A stretch of DNA of 64,000 nucleotides from Siphonodentalium dalli (taxonomy: Eukaryota > Mollusca > Scaphopoda > Gadilida > Siphonodentaliidae). Of this stretch, positions 44,757 to 54,098 are shown piece by piece (position 1 is the stretch's first letter; every line of letters starts with the position of its first letter). The DNA lies in the NCBI GenBank assembly GCA_032622095.1, contig CP136061.1, forward strand, positions 235,927,815 through 235,991,814, read 5' to 3'. A program made the position numbers and the translations under genes. The notes under the pieces are model-generated. The model saw nothing but the letters and a program-made list of their open reading frames with translations, was not told where the DNA came from and did not search any database.

Positions 44757-45373
44757 TTGATTCTTAGCTTCGACTCGACTATGAAAAGACCCTCTGTATT
44801 GGTCATTGATAAGACACTTCACAGTATTGCCGGACAATTGAATTCTGTAAAACCGACGAGGAACGGACCAGTGACTGGCTCTCTCCTGATTGAACGGTCA
44901 ACGAAAGTTCAATTTGATGTTTTCTTGCAGTTAACAGCTATTGCACAAACACCAGTCACGGTTGCTCCTCACAAACCATTGAATAGTATCAGCAGTTTTG
45001 AGAACCGGCGATATTTCTGGAGATATTGGCTGAGTTGGTACTACAGGGCGTTACTGGTGTTAGCAGATTGATGATGGACTAAAAGTTTCTTTGCATGTTT
45101 ATCTTTTGACTTTCTATCGGTGCGAACATCCGCCGACGTTGAAGGTTGGATACATGAAGATAGATCTGACTACATATGTTCCAAATCCCTTACAATGTTT
45201 TAAATATCAGGGGTATGGTCATGGCCAGGACCAAAATAAATGTAAAAAACCATATGAACACGCTGTTCTGTTTCTGGTCATAATCATAGGGATTGCTCTA
45301 AACCAAAACAGTGCTCAAACTGTCAAGGTTCGCATGCTACAATGAATCGTTCATGTTCAATATTGGACCATTA
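44757..45373 (+). pseudogene. Gag-like ORF1 of a Jockey/I-type LINE, frameshifted
   Basis: 44757-45000 reads KRPSVLVIDKTLHSIAGQLN, then SVKPTRNGPVTGSLLIER and PVTVAPHKPLNS, the RRM-like part typical of LINE gag-like proteins. After frame loss near 45000-45070, 45090-45270 reads TLKVGYMKIDLTTYVPNPLQ, CFKYQGYGHGQDQNKC, the conserved PNPLRCFKC knuckle with one Cys lost. A third frame follows, CSKPKQCSNCQGSHATMNRS, ending at TAA 45371. The piece is an ORF1 nucleic-acid-binding protein disabled by at least two frameshifts. No matching ORF2 lies downstream. Its proximity to lectin exon 2 is coincidental intronic insertion. Confidence 0.72.
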
Positions 45374-45489
45374 ATTCAAAATGCAACGGTGTAAGGCTGA
45401 GAAAGATTTTTCATATTTATCCCTCAACTCAGATTCGCGCCGTATAACTGTTTTAATAATATTTATCTCCAAATATGGACTGTGACAAA

Positions 45490-45640
45490 ATGCGAAATAT
45501 CGCATGTCTCGTCGCGACAACGGAAATGCGAGCTTTCGCATGATTTGTGTGGCAGTGAAATCGAAAGAAGCTACAACATATGGGACACACTTTCAAATGT
45601 TTCGTCGCGCGATGGAAAACATGAGATTTCGCATGTTTGT
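45490..45640. repeat. Cluster of short palindromes related to ATGCGAAATCTCGCAT
   Basis: Three variants: AATGCGAAATATCGCATG (45488), ATGCGAGCTTTCGCATG (45525) and CATGAGATTTCGCATG (45619). They are separated by about 40-90 bp, with GTCGCGnGA words between. Likely a degraded repeat; meaning unknown. Confidence 0.5.
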
Positions 45641-45789
45641 CGTCTGAAGTCAGAAAACGACATTACGAAGTGGCCCCAGTAGTATTCCATAACATCGCGC
45701 TTACGGTCACGACGCGTTGAGTTTCACAGTTATGCGTATTACAAAGTTAGATATATAGTTGGATATGTAGCCATATATCTTACTCACAG

Positions 45790-45963
45790 GGCGGACATGC
45801 CGGGGAGGACATATTGTGGACAGCAGATGCATGGTTGTTAACACAGGGAAGCTCGGTTGGCACGAGGCTCGAAACGAGTGTGAGGAGATCGGGGGGAGAC
45901 TGGCTCTGGTGGACTCGCAGGCGACCCTTGACGCCATTGTGGAAATTCTGAAAGACCTCGGAG
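45790..45963 (+). CDS. PAN-CTLD secreted protein, exon 2 (N-terminal half of C-type lectin domain)
   Basis: A 174-bp internal exon. The acceptor TTACTCACAG ends at 45789 and the donor is GTATGT at 45964; phase 1 on both sides. Joined to exon 1 it reads RRTCRGGHIVDSRCMVV, then WHEARNECEEIGGRLALVDS and LDAIVEILKDLG. This is the first half of a long-form C-type lectin fold: paired Cys, the WxEAxxxCxxxGGxLAxVxS helix-strand and the start of helix 2. C-type lectin-like domains bind sugars or other ligands outside the cell. Match to the family is strong over the whole exon. The exon boundary inside the domain means it depends on a downstream exon, supplied at 52088. Confidence 0.82.
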
Positions 45964-46442
45964 GTATGTGTTCTGGAAGTAGCAATAAGTTAGACCACGG
46001 CACAATGCAGCTATATATACACCTCAAAATAAGTAAGTTCCCCCTAACATTTTACACTTTATTACATGATCCTGCCCAATACCATTCAATAAACTCATTC
46101 TACAAATTATGATATTAAAAGTTCGTTTAGTAACAGGAAGTAGTGCCAGGTGACCTTTGACTTCCGGTTTGTCGTCTGTTTACATTCCGTACGCTACGTC
46201 TAAAAATACTATGGCTTCCAATATTTTTCCAACGAACTATAATGAATGAAGAGTTTGAAAAGTTATTTCATTAAATTTACGCCATTAAATACGTCAAAGA
46301 GTCTTTATTTATCTGGGACTATTTCTTTACGCGGGCAAAAATGCTTAGTTACGTGAAACGTCATCGCGTATATTTTTGGAGCCGATGTTAATTTCACGTC
46401 ACATTTCTTGATTTAAGTATGTTTTATCTAGGGTTTGGATCA

Positions 46443-46614
46443 TGTAATAAATAGAATCTACAACTCGTCCCCAGTTTATAGCGGAATTTACTAAACTTGT
46501 CCAGTAAATTAGGTCTGAACCTCGCCAAAGGCTCGGCCCAGACCTAATTTACTGGACTCGTTTTGTAAATTCCCCTATAAACTGGAGACTCGTTGTAGAT
46601 CCCATATTTATTGC
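46443..46614. repeat. 172-bp hairpin (foldback)
   Basis: Arms of about 80 bp pair across nearly their whole length: AATCTACAAC, CCAGTTTATAG, GGAATTTAC and CCAGTAAATTAGGTCTG each have a complement at the mirrored position. The apex is at about 46528 (CTCGCCAAAGGCTCGG). The outermost bases pair as GTAATAAATA with TATTTATTGC. A hairpin RNA precursor or a palindromic MITE are both possible. Confidence 0.8.
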
Positions 46615-47669
46615 ACGCTTGTTCCTAGAATTACAATGTTCCTGCTGTTCCATATTTCAAATACGTATGTCCATATGCATCACGAAAATTCCCGATGACG
46701 CCACACGACGTGGATGACGTTCGCCTCAACAATGGAACCTTAACTATGAAATAAATTCATAATCAAACATGTCAAAACAAGCCATGTACATTGTATGTGC
46801 CTGAATAAACCTTGCAAGTATGTGGTTTTTTTTTAATTCGCGGATTCTAGGATGGTTGGCGTGTAATAAACACAGAACGACACGCGTGTTTGTTGATACT
46901 TCACTTATGCCATCACTGAAGGATAGAACTCGAGGCTGCACCTCTAGTTCGAAATAAACCTCTTTATTAATCCTTTATAGACAAATAATATACCCCATCT
47001 TCAGTTTGTATTTTATTCACAGCATACCGATTTGTAGTCATTAAATCGGGATTTTTAACAATTATGTTGGTGTTGTTGTAATTTTGGCACAGAAGAGATT
47101 GGCCACCATTAATAAAGACTCGAGTGACGAACAGCTTAGTTCTGCGTGTAACGAGTAGACACTGGCTTTAATATTGCTAATAGGCTGCCAGACCCTTTTG
47201 AAGTAGATTAGGAATGTCATAATGTTTATTGTCATTATCTACAGATGGTAACAAGGGTCATAATTATAATAAGTAGTCCAATTCTTAATTCAATATTTAA
47301 TCTGTATCTTTTTTATTCCTATACAGTATTTATATATAATTCATTATTTTAAGTTTCTATTTGCTTTTGTTATTCTTATATATTTCACTTTTTTATAACT
47401 CAAATTCTCTAATTTTAAGAAATAAGAAAAATAAAATGATACCATCTAACATAAAACAATGCATTTTTGAGATCTACCACACATTAAACAAGAGCTAGAA
47501 TTTACAAACTGAAAACCAAAAATTGAAATCAAACAAGAGGCCAGTCGCGACCGGCAGATGTTTTAACACATATCTTCAAACATACCGACTACCACAATTT
47601 GAAACCATCAATCTTGAATTGAAAACATGCATGTGCGCATGAATAGAACATGATTGGGAAGAAACGTTA
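46615..47669. other. Unannotated stretch in intron 2
   Basis: About 1 kb of AT-rich sequence. No repeats or coding signal seen. Confidence 0.35.
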
Positions 47670-47677
47670 CATTGCAT

Positions 47678-48851
47678 TAGTCCAAGTCTTCTCGTACTAA
47701 AACCGGCTAAGATATTGGGATGGAGGTGCCGGTCTTTAGTCCAAGACCGCTTGTATACCAATCCTATGACACGACTTACGCCCACGATCTGTGGCGGGAA
47801 TTTGTGGTGTATTTTACTCGATTTACCTAGCAAATCAATACATGATGCTATATACATCGGAAAGGCTTACATCTTATGGTCATAATGGTGTATAATAATC
47901 TAACTTTAATGTTAAATTACACATAGAATATTCCGGTTGATTGACACAAACATCGATTTGTTTCTCTGTTTGTTTACGTTTTAACCGAAAGCCGAAGTGG
48001 TCCGAATAAGTTCGGCATAATCCGCTGTTTGTTCTGGGAATTCTACTTTCCGTTTCTATATATAGCGCGGGTTTTCCGAACAAAAATGGCGAAAACCGAT
48101 CGCCCGAAAGTCCAGTTTTCTATGTGCTTTCAGAACAATTCCCGCACTAAAAACTTAATGACATAATGGAGGATCAGAACGGTAGTTTTGTTGACAATTT
48201 TCGCAAGCAACTTGTCAAAATTGGAGCAAATTAGAACTCTTGTGTCTGACTTGCCAAGTTGCCATGCGTGTGATGTGCATTTTGACATCTGTGTTGATAA
48301 AATAATCGGAGAACCGAATCACACAGTTTCGAAATATAGTTCTTCCGTTTTAGTGGGACTTTTCAAACTTAAGGTTCATTTATTTAGTGTATTACATTTA
48401 TATCTCCAATGTTTAATTAATCTATTTATTATTTTATTTTTTGACACACATAATTACGATTACAATGGAGAATTCATCGTAATTTGCGTTGTTGTCCAAA
48501 ATCTACGGAATATTTTCAACGGAAAATGCCGAACACAGTTCGCGAGGTCAACCGAGTTCGCATACTTTTAAAAAATTGTAAACATTGAGGTAAATGTCTC
48601 TTTTCGCATTAAATCACCGTTTTAAATTCACAACTGATGTGGGTTTCAGATAAAATAGCATGTCTTCTGCGGAAAATATCCGTTTATTGTCGCAATTGTG
48701 ATATTTTATTTCATATAATTGTGGTTTTATTTGAGCTGGTCACTAACGCTTAAGTCGTGTCATAAGAATGCATGGGCCTGGAACTCGGACTAAAGACCGG
48801 CACCTCCATCCCAATATCTTAGCCGGTTTTAGTACGAGAAGACTTGGACTA
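47678..48851. mobile_element. 1174-bp TIR element with 8-bp target duplication
   Basis: Long inverted ends of about 70 bp start TAGTCCAAGTCTTCTCGTAC and include GGCTAAGATATTGGGATGGA; left 47678-47746, right 48783-48851. CATTGCAT flanks both (47670-47677, 48852-48859). An 8-bp duplication fits hAT, P or Merlin. Inside, TATATATAGCGCGG (48056) precedes short ORFs, so a decayed transposase promoter is possible, but no transposase motif is visible. Confidence 0.83.
48083..48571 (+). other. Unrecognised ORF cluster inside the TIR element
   Basis: ATGs at 48086 (26 codons, MAKTDRPKVQFSM...) and 48166 (MEDQNGSFVDNFRKQLVKIG, stops after 22 codons), and a third frame open at 48188-48571. They follow a TATA-like box at 48056. 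The third frame contains DLPSCHACDVHFDICVDK and then a hydrophobic stretch. No family recognised; it may be a frameshifted remnant of the element's own gene or nothing. Confidence 0.25.
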
Positions 48852-48899
48852 CATTGCATAAGATCAGAATATATCCACATGTGCTTAGCATCAATGTAC

Positions 48900-50360
48900 A
48901 TGATCACATGGTTTCAACAGGGTTAACATATCTATTACAGTTTTCCATCATAAACTTGAAATTTTTCAGAATCATAAACATGAAGAGTGTTTTGTGAGGG
49001 TGTGTCGTCATAAACCGCGATATGAAATACATAACTATATACGTCATTGTGTCAGGCAGTATGTGTCTATGCCATGGATAGAGTGATCAACCAATTGAAA
49101 CCAACATATATACAGGTGACGAGTAATTATATAGTTTACAATTATGAAAGTGAATGGAATACATTATTCGAGTTATCTTATTGGATAGCACGTGTCTGTG
49201 GAATGAGTGGACAGGGTTAACATTTTCGAAGAAAGTTATAAACCAAATTATACCAAAACCATACGGGTTAAGTTTGAGTCATCATAAACCATGACATGAA
49301 ATATAAACATTATTGAATAACAAAATAAAAAAAACATGTTAGTTATCAAATCAGATAGCACATGGGTGGGTGGAAGGGTTAATATTTGCTAACCCCATCA
49401 ACATATTGACCCAGAAGTGTGTTCCTAAAACATGTGACTTTTTTAATCCATGCAGTAATGTAATGCTCTCTAAGTCAGACTCTGGTAATCAGAATTCTAA
49501 TTATAATCTAGCCCAACAGACAGCTAATTAGTCATACTACGCCCAAGTGCAAATGAATAGACGTTATTATATGTTATTTGTGTTTACATAAAGCTGCTAA
49601 ATTACCCCACATGTGATTCTCATAATTCTCATAATTTTCATAATTAATGCATTCACATTAAAGCACATGCATATTGGACATTTTATTCATATTAAATGTT
49701 ATACATCTGGTGGCATAATACTTTTCGGTAGGTGTTTTATAGTGTTAATAAACCTGGCTCAAGCTGAGTGGTTAATTTAATATGTTCTGCCCAAATGAAG
49801 TCGTCATAATTGAGACAAGCATATTCATATTGGTGTTCCCCATTTCACATATAATTCACATTGTCTGGCAAGCAATAGTATGAAGAGTGGAAATAGTTAG
49901 TGTTTTCTAAACCAATCAATCAAACAATACCATAATCCATACAGGTGAAGAGTGGGCCTTGATAAACCAAGAGCCTGGCAAGAGGTGAGCTGTGAGAATG
50001 ATCAGATTGAAAATAGTTTGAGTTAATGCATAGGATAGCATGTGTATATGGAATGAATGGGAATGGTTAACTTTTTCCGAAGCCAATCTTTAGAAAGATA
50101 CCAAAAACTATACAGGTGAAGGAAGTGTCATCCGGAGCATTGTATTAAATTTCAGTAAGTTGTTAGTTCGTGTCAATGGGATGTATTGCAAGGGCAAATT
50201 GTTTCAAAACCGATCATCCGATCGATATCAAACATATACAAGTGATGGGGTGTCATCATAAACCTTCACATAAAATATGAACACGATCCGATAAACAATA
50301 CTCAAGTTCTAGTATCGGATATCATGTGTATACGGGCAGACGGATGGACAGACACACGAC
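48900..50360. repeat. Degenerate tandem repeats of about 230-280 bp
   Basis: Recurring words in the same order are AGGGTTAACAT, CATACAGGTGA or near, GTGTCGTCATAAACC, ACATGAAATATnAAC and GGATAGCACGTGTnTnTGGAATGA. They occur near 48920, 49060-49200, 49250-49370, 49940-50110 and 50210-50340. The last unit ends in ACGGATGGACAGACACACGA. Strongly decayed, non-coding. Confidence 0.55.
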
Positions 50361-51034
50361 GGATGGTTGACCCGGACGTCGGCATTATATGTACCATGCA
50401 GGATATGGGTACACATAACAATTAAATAAGAATTAACAAGTTATATAAGAGTTTTGCCCTTTTAATGTGTTTCTCAATAGTGTTAATTATAACGACAGGC
50501 GGCGCTGAGATTGTCGGCAATTTAAAAAAAACGTGCACAACTAAAACGTTACAAAACCATGGGAGTGAATTATTCATCGCATAGCGTACTGGAATGTAAC
50601 ATAAGAAACCCTTTGGCGACAAAATAGTTGAAAAATGTGATATTTTAATGCGTTGTACGTAAGATCAAATCGGTCTTTCGAAAATAGTTAGGGTATGTTC
50701 ACAGTCAGATGTTCCATTATATATTGGTGGATTTTTATATATATTTGTATCTATGTATAATTTGTATTGTACTAAGTTGAATATTTTCCCAAATTATTGG
50801 ACAGAAATGGACATTAGTTGGAAAGTTTCCAATCAAAGTGAGCGTTCATTTGGAAACTAATTTCCCTGGGGTATCAATTGGAAAATTCCAACCCAAGGAT
50901 GATGTGCGTATCGAACTTCCCTGGCAATTGGAAATTTGGATCTGGTTCAAGGGTGGTGCGCTTATCAATTCTAAGGTGCACACCGAAAAGGAGACTTTCT
51001 ATAGTGACGTCCCTGAATATATCACCACTATCAG
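50361..51034. repeat. Region with TTGGAAATTTTCCAAC-type palindromes
   Basis: From about 50810 to 50940, four variants of TTGGAAAnTTTCCAA occur, resembling the interior of the hAT element at 53102-54090. The rest (50361-50800) shows nothing notable. Confidence 0.45.
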
Positions 51035-51770
51035 CAGGGCGTGTGGCTAGAGGGTATTTGGCCGTTGGATGTGGGTGGGTGGAGTTTAACTTCACACTTC
51101 ACCCACTTGAACTGAATCAAAATGTTCTATTTTGAACATTTTCATTGCAACCCCTTCTAGTCTTGGTCTGAAAACAACATATTAAGTGTTATGTATTGAG
51201 AGAGAGGAAACTGAACTGTATTGGGAAACTATCAAGTTAATTTGGGCCTGATATTTGTTATTGCCCCATCTACTTCGTCCCTGAGCGTTAGCTACCTCGT
51301 AGAGATGTTGGTGACACGTTTACTGTCGGAGAAAACCTATTGGCACCCCATATATTGGACGTGATATCTGATTTCCCACCTTTTGTGACAAGCCCCCTCC
51401 CAATGGATATCGGGCGACTTTCTTATATTATACTAGCACTTCAAACGAAGAGACTCTACCCATGCATGCAACAATTTAAGTATTCCGAGATATGTTTAAT
51501 ATCAACTTTTATGATTCATTTAATATCCGTCGAGGTAACGTACCGAGTGAAATCTGACTAATATTTTTGCATGGCCTTGATCTCCGCTCAGTTGGAGGAA
51601 ACATCCAGGTACGGGAATTGGCTTGGAATTTTCCAACTGGACCGTAGGTTTTAGAACTGTCGGAAATTTCAACCAAACACCAAATAAGGTTTGAAACTTT
51701 CCAACTAATGGTCCATTTAGTTCAAATATTTGGCAAAAGCAGGACAAATTCGACTTTAATATAAACACAA
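51035..51770 (+). repeat. Diverged left part of the hAT family
   Basis: CAGGGCGTGTGGCTAGAGGG at 51035 matches the 5' end of the complete element (CAGGGATGTGGCTAGAGGG). Downstream are GGAAACATCCAGGTACGG and several GGAAATTTCnAAC or TTTCCAAC words up to 51720. No right end is found, so it is a partial copy. Confidence 0.5.
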
Positions 51771-51787
51771 TAACTTTTAAAATTAAT

Positions 51788-52053
51788 TTAAAGGCATAGT
51801 GCGGTTATTTTAGAGTAGCATAAACGTAGAATTGTATAAAGTCAAGTGACTTTCACTACTGTGAAAACGACTGTGTACGAACTTTTCTGACAATGTTATT
51901 TCTATAACCAAGCCATCGTCGCTAGATTTAGATGGTTCTTAGGTCTGTCGCTGAAAGAAGATAACAAAAGAGCTGAATATCAGTCTAATTGATAGTGTCT
52001 ATAACATTTGGCAAACTTTATGCCACGTGAAAATAACCGGACTATGCCTTTAA
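51788..52053. mobile_element. 266-bp TTAA-flanked MITE next to exon 3
   Basis: The ends are TTAAAGGCATAGTGCGGTTA and the complement of TAACCGGACTATGCCTTTAA, about 24 bp with one mismatch. TTAA is at both outer edges. It ends 34 bp before the exon-3 reading frame starts, so it must overlap the normal branch-point zone and could affect splicing. Confidence 0.82.
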
Positions 52054-52087
52054 AGTTTTATATTGGACTCTTTTATTTGCAGAAGAG

Positions 52088-52323
52088 CATTTTTATACAA
52101 TTTTCTAGGCATTAACAGCTTCATTGATGGTAATGACGAAGACGAGGAAGGCACGTGGGTGACGTGGAATGGGAGCTCTCTCCCCTGGATACTTTGGGCT
52201 AGGGGCCAGCCTAGCCTACCAACACGAAATCAGAATTGTTTGCAAATACTTGGTCGAAAGTTCGACGACACCGTGTGCTCTAAAGTAAAGCCATACACAT
52301 GTCAGCGCGACATCGACGTTTGA
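52088..52323 (+). CDS. PAN-CTLD secreted protein, exon 3 (C-terminal half of C-type lectin domain)
   Basis: Terminal exon ending at TGA 52321-52323. It reads FLYNFLGINSFIDGNDEDEE, then GTWVTWNGSSLPWILWARGQ, NQNCLQILGRKFDDTVCS and YTCQ. This is the second half of a C-type lectin domain: WIGL equivalent FLGI, EGTW, the third to sixth conserved Cys, and the WND strand. Two usual sugar/calcium residues differ: QPD is QPS, and WND is FDD, so canonical mannose/galactose binding is doubtful. The best-looking acceptor (TTTGCAG, exon from 52083) would put exon 2 out of frame. Only an AG at 52086-52087 keeps the frame, giving KDLG-A-FLYNFLG, which suits the fold. Exons 1-3 total 241 codons. Either that weak acceptor is used, a small exon is missing, or splicing is damaged. 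Confidence 0.78.
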
Positions 52324-53093
52324 AGCATTTCCTGTTCCCTAGAGGCCAGGACTCGTGGTGGACAAGTACGCCAAAATCTCGTCCCTGTGTTCTCCAAAAC
52401 AATTGCTACTTTACTGTCAAATGTGATCAACTCAGTGCAAACATATTTTATTCCAATTCTAATAACATATCTGAACAATTAACAAAAGTAATATACATAA
52501 TAGTATAGATGGATTGATTGGAAAGGGGACTAAGCAAGCCCAAAGGCTTTTGTTAAGTTTGCTCCCCTTTTGTTTCGCTCACACTTCATTACGATGGTCG
52601 GACGTGAAGGAATGGAAATATTATAAGAGTATTGAGTCAAGAGAGAGAAAAAATATCAACGGAGATACATGTAGAGAGAGAGAGAGACTATAAGTGACTG
52701 GATACAATGATGTACATGTAATGTTGGTTAGGTTTGCGCACGTCGGCGTGATATGTCAGACGATCTGATGGGTTCAGCATGCAGGTTTCAACGTTTTTCG
52801 CGAAGTTTGCACAAATGACAGCGATATGAAAATCGCTTTGTTTTCGAGATAAATGTTTGAACCGCTTCAAATATTTTAATATTTTCACGATTGACTGAGT
52901 TCCTGTGATCTGCACAAAAGAGTATTTCCTGATAAAATAACAATCGGTATGGCGCATAGAAGTTCATTCCTAGAACCATTATATTCAGGACATTCAACTT
53001 GCCCTGCTATAAAATTACGGGGAAGGTAAATCCGCACGATCTAGAAATATGGTTCGAGCAGAAGAAACTTTAAATTTATTTTAAATAGTATAG
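52324..53093. other. 3' flank of the lectin-like gene
   Basis: Presumed 3' UTR start, but no AATAAA is seen within several hundred bases. A short inverted motif (GCAAGCCCAAAGGCTTTTGT, about 52534) and a (GA)n tract near 52676 are present. No gene. Confidence 0.4.
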
Positions 53094-53101
53094 TATGCAC
53101 A

Positions 53102-54090
53102 CAGGGATGTGGCTAGAGGGGGTGTGGGGGTGTTTCACCCCCCAATTTTGGTCAAAATTTTCAACAGTTGGAAATTTCATACCCGTCAAAACATTAGTTG
53201 GAATGGTCATCAGTTGGAAATTTTCCAACCTTAGGGGGGTGACAGGTTGGAAATTTCCAACACTTGGAAAGCTTGTGTCCTGGTCCTCCCCCGTGGCTAG
53301 TCAAAACTGCTACTAAATTTAAGAAAACAATATTGTCATACATTTGGTCAACATTGTCATTGGAATTGTCATCATTTGGAAATTTTCCAACCTAAGTGGG
53401 GGGGGGGGGTGTCAGGTTTGAAATTTCCAACTCTAAGAAGACTTGAGGCTAGTCTAGATGCTAGGATTTTGCGATTTTCTTGTTCAGATTTCAAAATTTT
53501 CCAACACCGGGCCGAACGATGGTCGGCCCGGTGTGTCACTGTCCCTCCCCCGTGACCAATACAAAACTGCTAATTAGTTTAACAAAACAATAGTTTAGTA
53601 TATTCGGTCAAACTTGTGGACTGAAATGGTCATCAGTTGGAGAATTTTCCAACCTAAGAGGGAGTATGAGGTTTGAAATTTCCAACACTAGGGAAGCTTC
53701 AGTTGAGGCCAGTCTTAGATGCTAGGATTTGCGATTTTCTTGTATAGTTTTCCAAATTTTCTCACACCGGGCTGAACAAACATGGACGGACACAATATCC
53801 TGGTCTCTTACCCGTGGCCGTGTGCATTTGTCTGGAGTAGGCTACTAGATGTTAGGATTTATGCAATTCTCAGGTTAAAGTATCTAAATGTTCTTATACC
53901 GGGCATATAGAACAACATAGTTTATGAATACATAGGATATTAGGCCTGAGGACTGATGTGCAAGGGGGTGCAAATAGAATTATGCAAAAGTTGTGTTTGG
54001 TGTCTGATTCTGATTCAAGGGGGGGGGGTGCAATTGAAATGTTGACAACACCCCCCCCCCCCCAACGGAGACCCTCTAGCCACATCCCTG
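53102..54090. mobile_element. 989-bp hAT-type element, non-autonomous
   Basis: The ends are CAGGGATGTGGCTAGAGGG and its exact complement. They are flanked by TATGCACA (53094-53101) and TATGCACG (54091-54098), an 8-bp duplication with one difference. CAGGG ends plus 8-bp duplication are hAT hallmarks (established). The interior has three tandem units, each with a TTGGAAATTTTCCAAC palindrome, GGGGGTGnCAGGTTTGAAAT and GATGCTAGGATTTnGCGATT; unit spacing is about 170-260 bp. No transposase. Relatives lie at 30455-30885 and 51035 onward. Confidence 0.88.
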
Positions 54091-54098
54091 TATGCACG

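Larger units (their letters stand above)
3298..45789 (+). other. Intron 1 of the PAN-CTLD gene (about 42.5 kb)
   Basis: Inferred intron between donor GTGAGT (3298) and acceptor TTACTCACAG (ends 45789); phase 1 on both sides. It contains the Ty3 element, the truncated LINE, a SINE and most of the MITE and TIR elements listed below. Two genes, one ending in a missed exon and one starting in a missed exon, cannot be excluded without transcript data. Confidence 0.6.
45964..52087 (+). other. Intron 2 of the PAN-CTLD gene (about 6.1 kb)
   Basis: Donor GTATGT at 45964. The acceptor is uncertain among overlapping AGs at 52081-52087. The intron contains a long hairpin, a TIR element, degenerate tandem repeats and a TTAA MITE that ends only about 30 bp before the acceptor. 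A small extra exon inside it is possible. Confidence 0.55.
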
